A stretch of DNA of 64,000 nt. Source: Dicyema japonicum (Eukaryota; Dicyemida; Rhombozoa; Dicyemidae). The stretch is taken from NCBI GenBank assembly GCA_011109175.1, contig RDEW01000008.1, positions 338,949 to 402,948 of the forward strand. Direction: 5' to 3'. Position 1 is the stretch's first letter. Each line of letters begins with the position of its first letter. The translations under genes and the position numbers were made by a program. The notes under the pieces are model-generated. The model made no database searches. It worked only from the letters and a program-made list of their open reading frames with translations, and was not told the origin of the DNA. Shown in pieces: positions 45,160 through 57,076 of this stretch.

Positions 45160-46456
45160 ATCCCAAGGTCGGCGCATCTAACAGCTGCCTCCCGTCTTTA
45201 AAGCTAATCTCGAGAAAAGTCGATGACAATACTCAAGATGCCCGGATGCGCTTTCTTTACTATGAGCCTCTTGTCCTCGGATCACATTCAACCGAACTGA
45301 AAGAAGGGAACTTCAATTCAATCATCAAGAGAAATGCCTCTAAATACGGAACTGTTAACCAGGAGACTCCACTGGGAAGTCATTCGATTGGTGATCATTC
45401 GCCTTCATCGTCTAGGATCAAGAAAGACAAGTGGGATATACGCAAAGAAGTGAATAAGAAGGTAATGGTCAAGGACATTTGTGGTGCCCTGCCTACGCTT
45501 TCAAGCAATGATAAGGTTCTTTCACTAACTAAAGAAATCCTCGAGCTCATCATCCAAAAACAACCACTCGCCCACTCGGATCTACGCGAGACAGAAATTG
45601 GGAAGGACATTCTACATTGGCAACCACCACAGGTGCAGCAGTGCTGGCTTGGACGGCCTACGTCCGAGCCATATAACGGATTGGACGCTGAACCAGTACT
45701 ATGCATGGCTCGGGAAGTCTGGACGTGACTGAGTGTTGGATTCCTGAAGAACGCTAATAAACAACGAGAATGGGACAAGTTTTTATGCTCCAAGATCATA
45801 GACAAGATAAAACCTGTGTTTGATCAGCATCGTTTGGCTTCGGCATCGACGAACGAGAGTGGAGCCTGCTCGAAGCACTTGGGACACTATTGGATGACGA
45901 CGCGACGAGGATTCAGTCCGCCTCGGATGTGGAGGAATGGCCGACTTGAGAGGTCTTTGCCTTCTTTCTTGCCGGAGGAGTGCTGGAAAAAGTCCAAAGT
46001 ACGCTGCAATCAACGAAGTTATTACTTGGGGGCTTGAGGCTGCTAGATTTCCTGTCAAATTAGAGCCGCTTGGACTTGCTCAAGCCAACCGAAGACCGGA
46101 CGGAGCCACTCTATTCCTATGGGAAAGTGATAAATATCTTGCCTGGGATGCCACCTGTGTCGATAACCTCTCTCCCTCCAACCTTGTTGTGACAGCAACT
46201 AACCCAGAGTCTGCTTCGGAGAAGGCTAAGACCATAAAGTTGAAGAAATACGCATGTCTTGATAAGAAGTTTATTTTTGAACCAGTCGCCGTGGGAACCT
46301 CATGTAACATAGAAAACAGGTTACTGGTCCTGCTAAACATAATCGGCTACCTCATCGCCAGGAAAAAAATGATAGGTGAGAAAGGAGCTGGCTCATTGAA
46401 CGCATTTCTTTGCAAATCGTCAGGGGAAATGCGTTCTCAATTATAAGAGGAGCCAG
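45160..46456 (+). mobile_element. PHD-type LINE (group E), internal and C-terminal part
   Basis: The C-terminal half is clear: WDKFLCSKIIDKIKPVFDQH then RLASAS (45768-45850, the conserved DQHRLA block), RRPDGATLFLWESDKYLAWD then ATCVDNLSPSN (46095-46180), KLKKYACLDKKFIFEPVAVG (46225-46290) and the terminal NAFLCKSSGEMRSQL at 46400-46445. The first part, 45246-45728, is open but I do not recognise it (it lies where the RT-distal linker should be). Frameshifts near 45740 and 45930. Confidence 0.75.
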
Positions 46457-46807
46457 CAGTTGTTAACTTTTTTTATTTATTTAACCCAAGAACACCAATA
46501 GTTAATTTAATTGTATTAAACTAATTAGGTGATCCCGGCCGCCTCCATCAGGTCTCTCATCTTTTTCCAGTGGACCTTCCGAGATCCAACACAGCTTCTC
46601 TGAGGACGGGAGGGTTTTGAAAGAAAATTAAGAGGGGTGATGTAGAGTCTTCTAGTAAGACCCAATCCATTGGAGCATTGTAGGAAGTTGGATTTTCGGC
46701 ACAGAGCGGCGAATCCCTTCCCATTTTGTCCGATAAGGTCTTCCAGAGAGGTGGGTTTGAGACTGACTGTTCTCACGAGCTTGCCAGTTGTTAACTTAGT
46801 TTTTGCG
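46457..46807 (-). mobile_element. Group C LINE 3' fragment with 13-bp target-site duplication
   Basis: The insert (46470-46794, minus strand) encodes the family C-terminus (LGLTRRLYITPLNFLSK, MRDLMEAAGIT-stop) and tail, and is flanked by CAGTTGTTAACTT at 46457-46469 and 46795-46807. The duplicated sequence belongs to the group E 3' tail (same AGTTGTTAACT at 56945), so the jockey-like copy landed in an existing element. Confidence 0.85.
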
Positions 46808-46889
46808 TTAATAAAATTAGTTTATAATAAAAAATATTAAATTTAATTAATTAATTTTGGCGCGGATATTGAATAACTTCTTAGTTAGC

Positions 46890-49800
46890 ATGCTTTTTTT
46901 AATTATCAAAATTTCTAATCCATTGGGAAGGATGTTGATAAACTCAGGAATTTTAGTAGATGCCAAAAATAATATCACATGTATTCTATTTTATTTATAT
47001 TTAGCCAAGACACAGTCTATTATTCGTCATTAAGCGTCATATATGAGAAATTTAGAAAAATCAGAGATTAATAAAATTAAGTTTTATATATAAAAATTGT
47101 CATCTCTGGAAAATTTGTATTTTTAATCTAAACAATTTAGATTTGTCTATTTAGTTTCACCTCTGAAGGTTGAACTGAATTACTTAAACGAATCTCAAAA
47201 TTTGCTACGACTTTTGTTATCTGCTCAAAAATTTTAGGTTTTCATATTTAGTTGAGCATTAGACTACGATAATATCAATTATAATCCAAAAATTCGAGCA
47301 GCCACAAAACTTTGACGAAAACTCTGAAAACTTGAATTTTTTAATAATCCTACTAAACCAATTAAAATGGCTAAAATATCATTTTCTAGAGATTCAGGTA
47401 TTCAAAATTTCTCATTTCAAGCTTCTAATTGTATATTTTGTAACCAATTTGATTCAGAACTGTCAGTTTAGACTTTTGGAAGCCCTTTTATCTTCTCTAC
47501 CAGAGATTTTCTTCACTTTTAAGCCAGAAATCCTATCAAGTCAACAATACAGATGTTTGTTGACTGACATTTCAACGTAAATGGTTAAAGTACATCATTT
47601 GAGAATACGAGATCGAATACAAAACGTTCAGGTCTTACTGGACTGCCTTCAGTCTATCCCTCTATCAGGAAATGACTTTTATGAACGGGTTTTGTCTAAT
47701 TTGATATAACTAGATAATTCCCCAAGTTATTGATATTACTTTGAGATATCATCGAGATCTTAAACATCTATTTTGCTCTGTTTCGGCCTCTTTGGATACT
47801 AACTGTTCGGAATCTGTCAAAATTATCGAGAATTTGCGGATTGCTCTTATTACCATTTTCAGGAGGAAGGAAAATACTTATTTACCCAAGGGGAGGTCAA
47901 CGTATGATGATATGTCAGATGATTTGAATATTGGATTAGAACTTATGGAGGCTGTGAAAAAAAAAATTTCATACAAAAATATATTTTGTGAAGTTTTTAT
48001 GAAAATTTTTTATTCTTTTCTAATGAAAAATGAATTTGATTTCTTTATTTTACTAATATTCTATTCTCAAAGCCACAGAATTCCTCATGCAAACCTTTTA
48101 TCTAAATTGAATCGACTTTTGAAGATATGTGTCGCAGAAAACCTTTTTTCCGACTGTTTTGACGTTTATTTTAGTTCCTTAAAATATTTATGGTCCTCCT
48201 TAATTGAGTTCGCTGATACGTTTTCGAGTTCGGTTCACTTTCCTTACATTTATGCCGAACTTTTGTTGGCTTCTGAGAATGATGACATTCTCAAAGCATC
48301 TGTTTTGGAAAACATTTTTATTTCCATCAAAAATGGAGGTGTAAAGATTGTTGTAGAAAACCACCTGTTTGTGATTGAAAAATTTGTAAATTCTGTCTTG
48401 TCTTTGAACTGTTTATCTATTTATTTTAATGATTTGATGACCTTACTCGAAAACAGAACATATACGACTTTGCTGTTCTCTATCATTTCAATATTTTGCG
48501 TGAATTTGTACTATAATGATAAAGACACTAAATTTACCGTTAAATTCAATAATTTTATCCTCAATCGTCTCCTTTCTTCCCAACCAGCTTCTGGATCATT
48601 TTTGTACGGCATACAAGCTACAGTCAAAATTTTATCAGACTTCATAAGGTTTACTGTTAAAAGTGGATTTAGTCATTATTACCCCCCTGATGATATCATC
48701 TGTGTTTGGAATCTGTTTGATGATGTAATTTCCTTCTCTCTTATTTGTGAAGTTGGTTTCATTGCATTTGCTGATCAATTGACTAATAGTATTTCCAAAA
48801 TATGACAATATTCTGATAACAAAGTACTTTTTGGGTTCACTTTGTTTGCTGGAAAGGTCGAAGGCTTTGCTAGGATTCTATTCAAGGAGAAGATGCTCAT
48901 AAAATCCTCCGACAATTTTCGTTCCATAGAAAATGTTGATTATGAACTGAAATTGACTTCCCATATGTTATTGGGATTTTTATTTGTTTAGAGAATCTGT
49001 CCTGCCCAGTTGGGTTGGTTTATTGTTTGAATTATCCGTCGCTAAGCAGACATTGGACGATTTTGTGAGAAATGTGGCAGGTTTGGAGGAAATTTTATTT
49101 TGCAATGGGATTCTCATGGAATGATGTTTGTGAGGACTGCAGTGACCAAGCCAGGCGTATTTTAAATTGTCTAAATTGTTGCATAGAGGTTATATGCATA
49201 TTCTATTACTAGTCACTTAACTTTATGGCAAAATGCTATAATTATGGAATTTTATCAATTGATTATTTTTACAAACGGATGGATTCCATTGTCGACCTAT
49301 TGACTCGTTTCACTCATCTGTGGCAGAACGGGGAATCACTTACAAATACAATTGTTAGAATTGACTGTTCTTGTGTTCTCGATAAACACAAGAATATCTC
49401 TCAACATTTTGAAACAGTTTAGTGTTGTGAGTAAGTTCTAAGGACTCACAGTTTGATGGAAATTGCAACAGACTGGCTATTCGGGCTCTTATTGGTTCCT
49501 ATACTACATTTGCCTTTAGGTATATTTATGATTATTGTAGAAAAGTCAGTGAGGATGTTTATTGTCTCTATTTTGCAAGATTTTTGGTTTCGTTTGTCTT
49601 TATTTTGTAAGGATGATGTGGTCAAAGGAAAAGAGTCGTTTCCTTGTTTTCTTAATGAATTTCTTATTGGTATTTTGTATAAGCAGTTGTTGTTTATAAA
49701 AGTTATGTGTAATTTAATTTTAGACAAAAAACAACCTTTCAAGTAATTTAAATAATATTTTAATTAATTTTATTTGTGTATATTATCGACAATTGGTATT

Positions 49801-51066
49801 ATTATTTGTTACAATTTAGATTGACAATGATAGGGAAAATTTGGAATTGTTCATTGAATGTCTTATTCTGTTACGTATTACTGTCTGTGGTAACTTTATT
49901 TGCCTAACTTAAAGAAAATGAATTTTACAAAACTCAAAACAAATTATTATCAGGCATTTTGTGCATTCATTTTAGATGTTAGAATTTTAGTAAAAGAAAT
50001 CGTACAATTTTGGCAAAGTTATCCCATTCTCTTCGTCACTTTGGATTTGATTACTTTAATAAGGAACCTGTGGCCGAATGGAAGTGATGAACATACAAAC
50101 CTGGCTGAATGTCTTCTCAGTATAAGAAATCGTACAATTTTGGCAAAATTATCCCATTCTCTTCGTCACTTTGGATTTGATTACTTTAATAAGGAACCTG
50201 TGGCCGAATGGAAGTGATGAACATACAAACCTGGCTGAATGTCTTCTCAGTATAGACTACAACGATAAATCATCAAAAACAGTAAAAATAAGACGACAGA
50301 TTTCCTCAGAGTTACTAAAGTTATTGGTAAATCATATTTAGCATTTATATTAAAATTACTGGAGATTTTCCCCTTCAGACATACTCTAGACTTCAAGAAA
50401 TAACTAAAATGGTGGTTTCTTGGTATTTGAATGTACCCACCAACGTTTCCTACCCTCTACTTTCAAGGTTGTGAAATATATTAGTTTAGTGAGACTTTTG
50501 AGTCATTTTACAAGACTATTTGCGAATTGATTGTAAAGGCTGCTAATGTAACTAATGGAACAGATTCATGGGACTCTCTAGCGAATACATTTTCTGTTTT
50601 AGTGGATATTTTGCGTTCACAGAAAACAAGTCGACAATGGAGTGTCCTGGTTGGCACTTTGATTAGACAAAGCTGTCGGATTGTCTCTGCTTTTCGACGA
50701 AATTTTTTGACAAAACATTTACTTTCAGCCTTTTCTGACTCTAATAGTCCTGAAAGCCTTATTCTGTCGTCTTTTCAGAAGACTACTCGAAGACTTCATC
50801 AACTGTGCGCTCATTTTAAGGTATTTGCAGTTTGTCAATGTCAGTTAAGTCGAGATAATAAATTGTCAGCCTATGTACCTCCTATGAAAAGAGAGTTGGA
50901 GGGATTTCTGCTTGATGTGAAGAGGATATTTACACGCGGATCCTCTGTTGGAGCCTTTTCTGTTGGGAATTTGAAGCATAGGAGTGTTTTCAGTGGAGAT
51001 GTAATTTCGTCTCAAATTCCTCCCGAAGATGATGTCGACAGCGTTGGAAGTATTGATGATTTATAA
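46890..51066 (+). CDS. FANCD2: Fanconi anaemia group D2 protein
   Basis: Scaffold that with FANCI clamps DNA at interstrand crosslinks. Blocks matching vertebrate FANCD2 in order: MLINSGILVDAKNNIT (46935-46980), LLNQLKWLKYHFLEI and LLEALLSSLPEIF (47350-47515), a long exon 47741-48805 (VFMKIFYSF, LLSSQPASGSFLYGIQATV, DDIICVWNLFDDV), RNLWPNGSDEHTNL (50063-50105), and the C-terminus TRRLHQLCAHFK, LSAYVPPMKRELEGFLLDVK, FSVGNLKHRSVF, then an acidic tail SQIPPEDDVDSVGSIDDL. The intron at 50821-50844 is 24 nt. A 130-bp duplication at 49995-50254 breaks the frame. The segment aligned with the human K561 region (VFKYKLIGIIGAV) has no lysine. Exact N-terminal exons and start were not resolved. Confidence 0.88.
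49995..50254. repeat. 130-bp tandem duplication inside FANCD2
   Basis: Units 49995-50124 and 50125-50254 differ at one base (AAAGTT versus AAAATT). Each includes the RNLWPNGSDEHTNLAECLL-coding stretch. 130 is not a multiple of three. Confidence 0.85.
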
Positions 51067-51123
51067 TTTTTTCTTAAAATTAAATTTTCACAGAATTAAT
51101 GACAATTCTCTTTTTTGGTCAAA

Positions 51124-51601
51124 TGGAATCGATAGGGCTTGCAAAATTTGATGGTTTTTTATTTTTATTATCAGCACGATCTAAAAATATTGAAATTCTT
51201 TTTTGCCGTCCAGATCTGACCAATTAACTTTTCCATAGTCTTATATTTCGCTCCCCTTTTTAGGAAATTGGCATTGAAAACAACTTGAAAATTTGTTTTG
51301 GATTTGTGTCTTTTTTGAGACGTAACTCTCTTTCAAACCTCATACAGTTACTTTGCAAAAGCTAAATCTTTACAACTGAAAAAATATGAAACAACGTATG
51401 TGGTCTTCAATTGTCCCCACTTCCGAACGAAAGTGCCTTCTCTCATCTCTGCAGAGGAATCTGATTAAAGATGGGAATTTTGGGACCAATCAGTTTTCTG
51501 TTTGTTTTGATCAGGATAAGCTGACATGGTTTTTATATTCCTCACAAATGCGGCAAAATCCGGATCCATATTTACGGGTCGTAACTTTCTTAAATAGGTG
51601 A
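51124..51601 (+). CDS. Hypothetical open region downstream of FANCD2
   Basis: Two frames look more protein-like than chance: one beginning MESIGLAKFDGFLFLLSARS at 51124, and 51386-51601 (MKQRMWSSIVPTSERKCLLS... ending VVTFLNR before a GTGATT donor-like site). They could be exons of one small gene cut off by the mobile sequence that starts at 51725. No family was recognised. Confidence 0.3.
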
Positions 51602-51724
51602 TTGATATCCAATAATGAAGATAATTGATCTAATTAATGTTTGATCGATAACCTGTTTTTTTACCATAATATTGATTTGTTACATTTGATCATAAATTGA
51701 ACTCAAAAATATAATATATACGTT

Positions 51725-51850
51725 TAAACATCTCCACGAGTGCTGCTGGTTATTTGGGCGAATTTCGCAATTCTGAGATGGAATATCCACGCAGTCATGA
51801 TTGCTGCTGTATGGTCTATGAATTGATTGTTCAACGATTTAGTTATTTAT
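51725..51850 (+). mobile_element. Group E LINE 3' end fragment
   Basis: GAGTGCTGCTGGTTATTTGG and the following AATATCCACGCAGTCATG match the C-terminal coding end CWLFEKI and NSHAVRAAA of group E (42060 and 42500). Confidence 0.6.
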
Positions 51851-51899
51851 TACAAATGCCTTAAACAATATCATTTTAACTATTAATAAACGACTATCC

Positions 51900-53150
51900 G
51901 GTTTAGGTCACAAAACCACAATGGCTTTAGATTATACTTGTCACTCTAGGTGGATCACATGATTCAGGGGGAATAAAGAACCTTCAACCAAGTAGGCAGT
52001 AAGAGAGGATCGAGGTTAAAAGATTAAGAATCAGTCTTTTCAATAATTTTGATTCATAGTAAAGAGATTGGTCGAAATGATGCAGGATTGTCCTTAGGCT
52101 TAAGGATTGGGCGTATATAGGACAGTTTCAAATAGTTGGAATTGTATTCATGTTTATTGAATAGTTGATAATAACTGTGATTGCATCAATATGTCCAAGG
52201 TGTTTTAGTAAGATACCAGGGATAGAATCAGACCCACATTTATTGAAAATAAAGAAAGTTCATCCATTTTCCTGAAAGTTATGTGGCTTATACTGGCATA
52301 ATATTTCATAAGTTTGTTAAGACTGTGCTGATCCGTCTGTTGTCTCTTAAAATTTCTTCTTGGGCCAAACTGTTTGATTGCTCTCTACATCGTCTGAGCA
52401 GATTTCTGAAATGGAAGGGACGGTTCTAGTTTATCCCATTTTTTGGCTTCAGGTCTTCTAATCCTTTTTGATATTTTGTCATTGAGAGTCTTTGTTCGAT
52501 TCTTCTGTCCGGGAAAAGAATTTACGTGTCTTTTTAGGGTTCCCTTCTTTGATTAATGATTTAGTGTTCTGATCGAGTTTTTCATTGTAGAATTTAAATG
52601 ATCCACGTGGAATGAATGTTCTCCGCGCCATGAAAATAGTTTTGTGCAAAAAGTCTATAGCTTCATCTATTAATGGGAATATCATGTCAAAGTTTAGTAG
52701 AGCTTGCTCGATGTATTTTAAATAGTCATTCCAATCTGCTTTTATATAGTTAAAAAATGTGTTTCTTTTTTGTGGTAAAAAACTTTTTTGAAGCGAATAA
52801 TGATAGGATTGTGGTCGGATTATAATCCATGATGCACCGTCCTAGATGTGTTCGGTGCAAGGTTCTAAGAGCAGAAGGTAATGTCTGGAGACTTTGCTGA
52901 TTTGTTTTCCTTATAAGGAATCCTAGTGTGATTCCTAGAATTATTGTGGATAGTCAGAGAGGTGAGCTGGTTTATTAAGATTAATCCTCTTGAATCTGCT
53001 AGCTGTGATTTTAACCAGTTCGGATGTTTAACATTGAAATCTCCACATAATATCAGGTTTCCAAGGTTGTATTGCTTGGATAGGTTAAGTGAGAATCCTT
53101 TTGGACAAGAAGATGCAGGGGGGACCTAGATGTTTGTAATGTTGAAAGTT
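51900..53150 (-). mobile_element. Jockey-like LINE (group C), endonuclease and RT start
   Basis: On the minus strand: LGNLILCGDFNVKHPNWLKS (53070-53010, G-D-x-N endonuclease motif), ADSRGLILINQL, SDHNPIIIRF (about 52825-52795), the linker ARRTFIPRGSFKF (52630-52590), then the RT start GSDSIPGILLKHLGHID and NYSINMNTIP (52235-52140) and IRPILK-like sequence near 52100. Frames are broken. Confidence 0.72.
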
Positions 53151-53159
53151 CCGAATCCG

Positions 53160-54049
53160 CTTGTAATGGATATTCATACATTACTTCAATAGAGTATTAT
53201 TTTTTATTTAATTAATTTTAAAATTTATAACTTAGTGTGACTTGGATGTCAACAACATCTAGGAGATGTAAGTTTGGATCTCAATTTTCATTTAGTTATC
53301 CAAATTATTAAAGAGGGATTATATGATTATCCAGCTTTGGGTTTATGCGCCTTTTTTTCATTTAGTGGTAAAATTTATATTTTATAACATTCACCCTTCA
53401 CTGGTTCAATTTCATATTTTTATATGAAGGGTTTTATTTATATACGTAAAAATCGCTATAATAAGTGCTACAATGGTTAACATAGTCATTCATACTTTAG
53501 TCATTCGAAAAAGTGATCTTCCACCTAATTATGATCATAATCATAACTACTAATTCTAACATTTGCAATAATTTCAGGCTTTGATTTACTTATTTCATTA
53601 ATTTATTGATCAATTACATCTGAATAAATTGAACCCTTTTGCAGTGACTGATCTGTTAATGACGATAGAGTCATACAAATAAAACGCTCTAAAAAGGAAA
53701 AACAAGGTTAATACAAGAAACTGGTGGTTTATTTATTTAACAAAAGACACTGGTGATAATTTTTGATAAAGACCAGAGATTGGAATGACGAATATATCGA
53801 GGTTATTAAAAAACCAATTTTAATTGCATTCTGGTAGTCATTTTATATGATTATCATTTGGTCCACAGACACACAAATTAATTTGTTTAGAAATATTAAC
53901 ATATAAATGTTGACAAACGACAACAAAACGTCTAAAAAAGAAGGGGTCAAAAGTAGTGAAGACAAATTGATTGTTAAGGCAGACATAAAATGAAAATTTC
54001 CGTCTTCAGCATAATAACACGGCCAAACTAAAACCTTTCACATAACAAT
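53160..54049. other. AT-rich sequence, nothing recognised
   Basis: No protein domain, tandem repeat or RNA gene seen on either strand. Confidence 0.5.
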
Positions 54050-54930
54050 CAAATGGAGGTCTTCAACAACGAAGCCATGAAAGCTTCTAATTTTAATTCA
54101 GATACTATACGTTGAATGAAGAGCGTAAATTGAGTGAAACATCATCGACAGTCAGAACAAAAAGGAGTGATTCAATCGGGTCCCCTTGCTGTAAATCGGT
54201 TTGAGAAAAGACAATATTGTCTCCAAAGACAATGGTGCTTAAACCATCCACCATAGACAATGATACTCTGTTCTGAAATCCCCAAAACTCTTTCGTGCCT
54301 TATTGATTCTGCCCTCTCTTCTAGCCGCTCTGAAGATTAGATCAGACTCTTTTCACTTCTGTTTTCGACATTAATCATACCTCCTCTGTTAGTTCCCAGA
54401 TCAGAAGTAATACCAAATCCAGCAAAAACTAATTTTGACGTTAGATATCTTCAATACATTCACTTTTCTATGTCGTGACCGCATGGTTGAGTTCTGCGTT
54501 TCTAGGAAGCCTGAAATAGCCAAATTTGTGCATCTTTCGAGAGTTCGCTTGTGTTCACGTTGTCGATTCTTTGTATGGTGTTCAGTAAAGTGATCTCCGT
54601 TGTCCTATCTTTTTTTCCATTACTATTAAGCACGTTTATGAGGAGAAAAGTCGACTCGTCCTGGGTCATTACAGAAAGGCTTTAAACTTTTAAATAACAT
54701 TGTTCCCAAGATGATCTTCTCATTACGGAGTTCCCCTTGTTTCCATGAGTCTGAATTTCTTATATCTTTGGAGGATCTTATCAGACAGACGACTGAAAAA
54801 ATCCTTCGGACGGTTTGCAGGGAAGCGGAAGAAAATGACGCGATGCCTATCCAGAACATTGGGCTCGCGGTTATGAGAGGTAACTCCCATTGCTTGCTCA
54901 ATGGCTGCAGGCCATAATCGAAACCTGTCA
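54050..54930 (+). mobile_element. Decayed group E-related LINE copy
   Basis: 54290-54420 is clearly related to 57775-57900, and 54707-54775 (KMIFSLRSSPCFHESEFL) to 59172-59225 (KMIFSLQSSPCFHKSDSL). It ends with GLAVMRGNSHC at 54870-54900, the group E C-terminal block. These two copies form a subgroup apart from 39010-42083. Confidence 0.6.
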
Positions 54931-55382
54931 CAACAACTTTATTTTATTGGAAAAACTATTTATTTAAAAAAATTCGTGACGTAATAAAACCACAACTCAA
55001 AAACATTGTTGTAATTAGCCACAAGGTTTCACACTTCTGAGTGTGGTCAAAAGTCCCAGTTTTTTAAACCTTGCTGTTTATTGCTTCATTTGTGTCGACA
55101 GTAATTGTGCGTAACGTGAACAGCATTTTCAATCCTAGTAGGATAGAAATCCCGATGCAGACTATTCTTGTCGAAGTGGGTCCCAATACTTCCGATCGGT
55201 TAAACATCCATACTCCGATCACCTCAAATATCTCACCAATCAGTACTCAAATTTATTTCTGTACATGATTTTATAAAAGTCTACTCGGATAGCTAAATTT
55301 TCGAGTAACCCATATTGTTGGTCTCATATGATTGAAGAATAATCTTAATGAGTTGTTAGAGAGAAATGAGTGTTAATGAATG
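54931..55382. other. No gene recognised
   Basis: One 65-codon frame (55071-55268) shows no known domain. Otherwise AT-rich. Confidence 0.4.
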
Positions 55383-56594
55383 TTAGTCATAATTATCAAT
55401 TAATTCATAGTAGAAGCCAGCAGTGTTATGGGCATCAGAGTAGGATATAACCACAAAATACAAAATAAGGAGAATTGGAAGTAGTATTGCTGGAATAATA
55501 AAAATATGAAATATGAATTCACAGACCACCAAAGCAATAATGATGATTGATAACACAAATAATGCAAATTTATAATGTTGAGGTGACATGTTATCTTTAA
55601 ATAACTCCTCAGCATTATTAATAGCAGATTTTAATACTCACATTATAATTAATAATACTTTTTGATTTAATGGGGTCTCTTTTGGTTTTAAAATCAAATG
55701 ATAAGGTTGTTCTGTATCCCACGTGGTCAGAATACCACATTTTTGTACCTTCAATATTTTCCATGGTAATCCCAAATGATTTGATGTGGCATACTAAAAT
55801 TTGAATTAATATTGACTTGAAGGTGAATAGTAGAACACATAGTCCAACCGTTCTTTTTGATCCTTCCCAGAATAAGGATTTCGTGATACTCCAAACGTAA
55901 CCAACTACAATTTTAGTTGGCAATAAAACTTTATGGTCAAAATACGTGTCAAATATTCGAGTAATTTCACATAAAAGTTGTACTTCATCGCTATTAGGGG
56001 TTGCATTCACATCACCAGTGAGAATCATGGCATCACCCCCATTTTTTGTGATCTCGTTAATATACTTTCCTAATTCGTAGAATTGAGTCCTTCTAGCCAC
56101 TTTATATTCATCATTTTGTGAATAATTGGCGATTGTCTACATAATATGAATAAATACATGACAGTTGAAAACATCAATAACATGATCCTTGACGTTAATT
56201 CTAAGATAGGCGACTCCCTTAGCGCCATACCAATCCCCGTTTGTTATCTGATGGGGGTGGCCATTCATTCTAAATTGTTTAAAGTCTGATTTTGTTATTT
56301 TATGACGAGTAAAAATAGCCAAACCAGCTCCCATAAAGCCACTAACAGTAAACCCAACCTTACCTCATAAAATATTTAGAGTAAGGAAAATTAGCCTTAC
56401 TCGCAATTAAAGCGAAATCATTTTTGTCCCATAATTCCTGCAGACAAACAATGTCGTAATTAGAAGAAGCCAAAGCCTCTGCAAGTGCGGCCATTCTAGC
56501 CTTTCTATCTTTACACATTATTGGTAATGGAACTCCCCTAACATAACATTACATCATTTAACCATGTATTTAAGGTCAGAACACTTAAATCCAT
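55383..56594 (-). CDS. SMPD2: Neutral sphingomyelinase, SMPD2-like
   Basis: Membrane-bound phosphodiesterase of the DNase I-like fold hydrolysing sphingomyelin to ceramide and phosphocholine. From ATG at 56594: LTLNTWGVPLP, catalytic YDIVCLQELWDK, MGAGLAIFTRHKI, NGDWYGAKGVAYLRI (P-loop-like AKG), ARRTQFYELGKYI, LTGDVNATPNSDEV (G-D-x-N), KERLDYVFYYS, WYSDHVGYRTTL (catalytic SDH), then two C-terminal membrane segments (FALFVLSIIIIALVVC and FIIPAILLPILLILYFVVI) as in the family. Introns: 56538-56562 (25 nt), 56342-56363 (22), 56137-56157 (21), 55794-55816 (23) and about 55608-55641 (34). One extra base near 55882-55892 (between GYVWS and RNPYSG) shifts the frame; everything else is intact, so a sequencing error is plausible. 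Spliced length ~361 codons. Confidence 0.92.
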
Positions 56595-56660
56595 TAAAAT
56601 AATAATTAATAACGATATTTATAATCCACAACACTTAAATCCATTAAAATAATAATTAAT
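56581..56660. repeat. Direct repeat around the SMPD2 start codon
   Basis: ACACTTAAATCCATTAAAAT plus AATAATTAAT occurs at 56581-56610 and 56631-56660. The first copy contains the presumed start codon of the sphingomyelinase; the second copy's ATG runs into a stop after 12 codons. Confidence 0.7.
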
Positions 56661-56869
56661 TAAATAACCAATAAGTTCTATTGAAGTAAATCAGACATTT
56701 ATTATTAAAGCAACATGCGTAAAACCACAATACCTAGTTTCCCCCTAATCAAGCTAAACGATTACACCTTCCAATCCACAACTTAGTCAAACAAAAAATG
56801 AGCCACTTAGTTCTTATTCTCAAACATTTTTTAATAGTCATTCTTGGAGTAAATGTCTATAATCCTTTC

Positions 56870-56980
56870 ATACTGGTGGCTCATTGAATGCATTTCCTTA
56901 CAGAGCGTCAAGGGAATACGTTCTCAATTCTAGCAGACAGTAGTTGTTAACTGTGTTTAATAAAATGTTTTATATTTGAA
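56870..56980 (+). mobile_element. Group E LINE 3' end fragment
   Basis: Matches 46386-46470: TGGCTCATTGAATGCATTTC, GCGTCAAGGGAATACGTTCT, and the tail AGTTGTTAACTGTGTTTAAT with AAAAT. Confidence 0.65.
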
Positions 56981-57076
56981 AGAATTATTGGTTGTAACTT
57001 TTGTCAAATTATTAACAAACTTAAGACTTTTATTTTTAAGGAAAACCCAATTAAACCAATATTACTACTCAGTTCT

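Noticed and set aside
45395-45805. 136-codon minus-strand frame
   Set aside because: It lies antisense to group E sequence and shows no recognisable domain.
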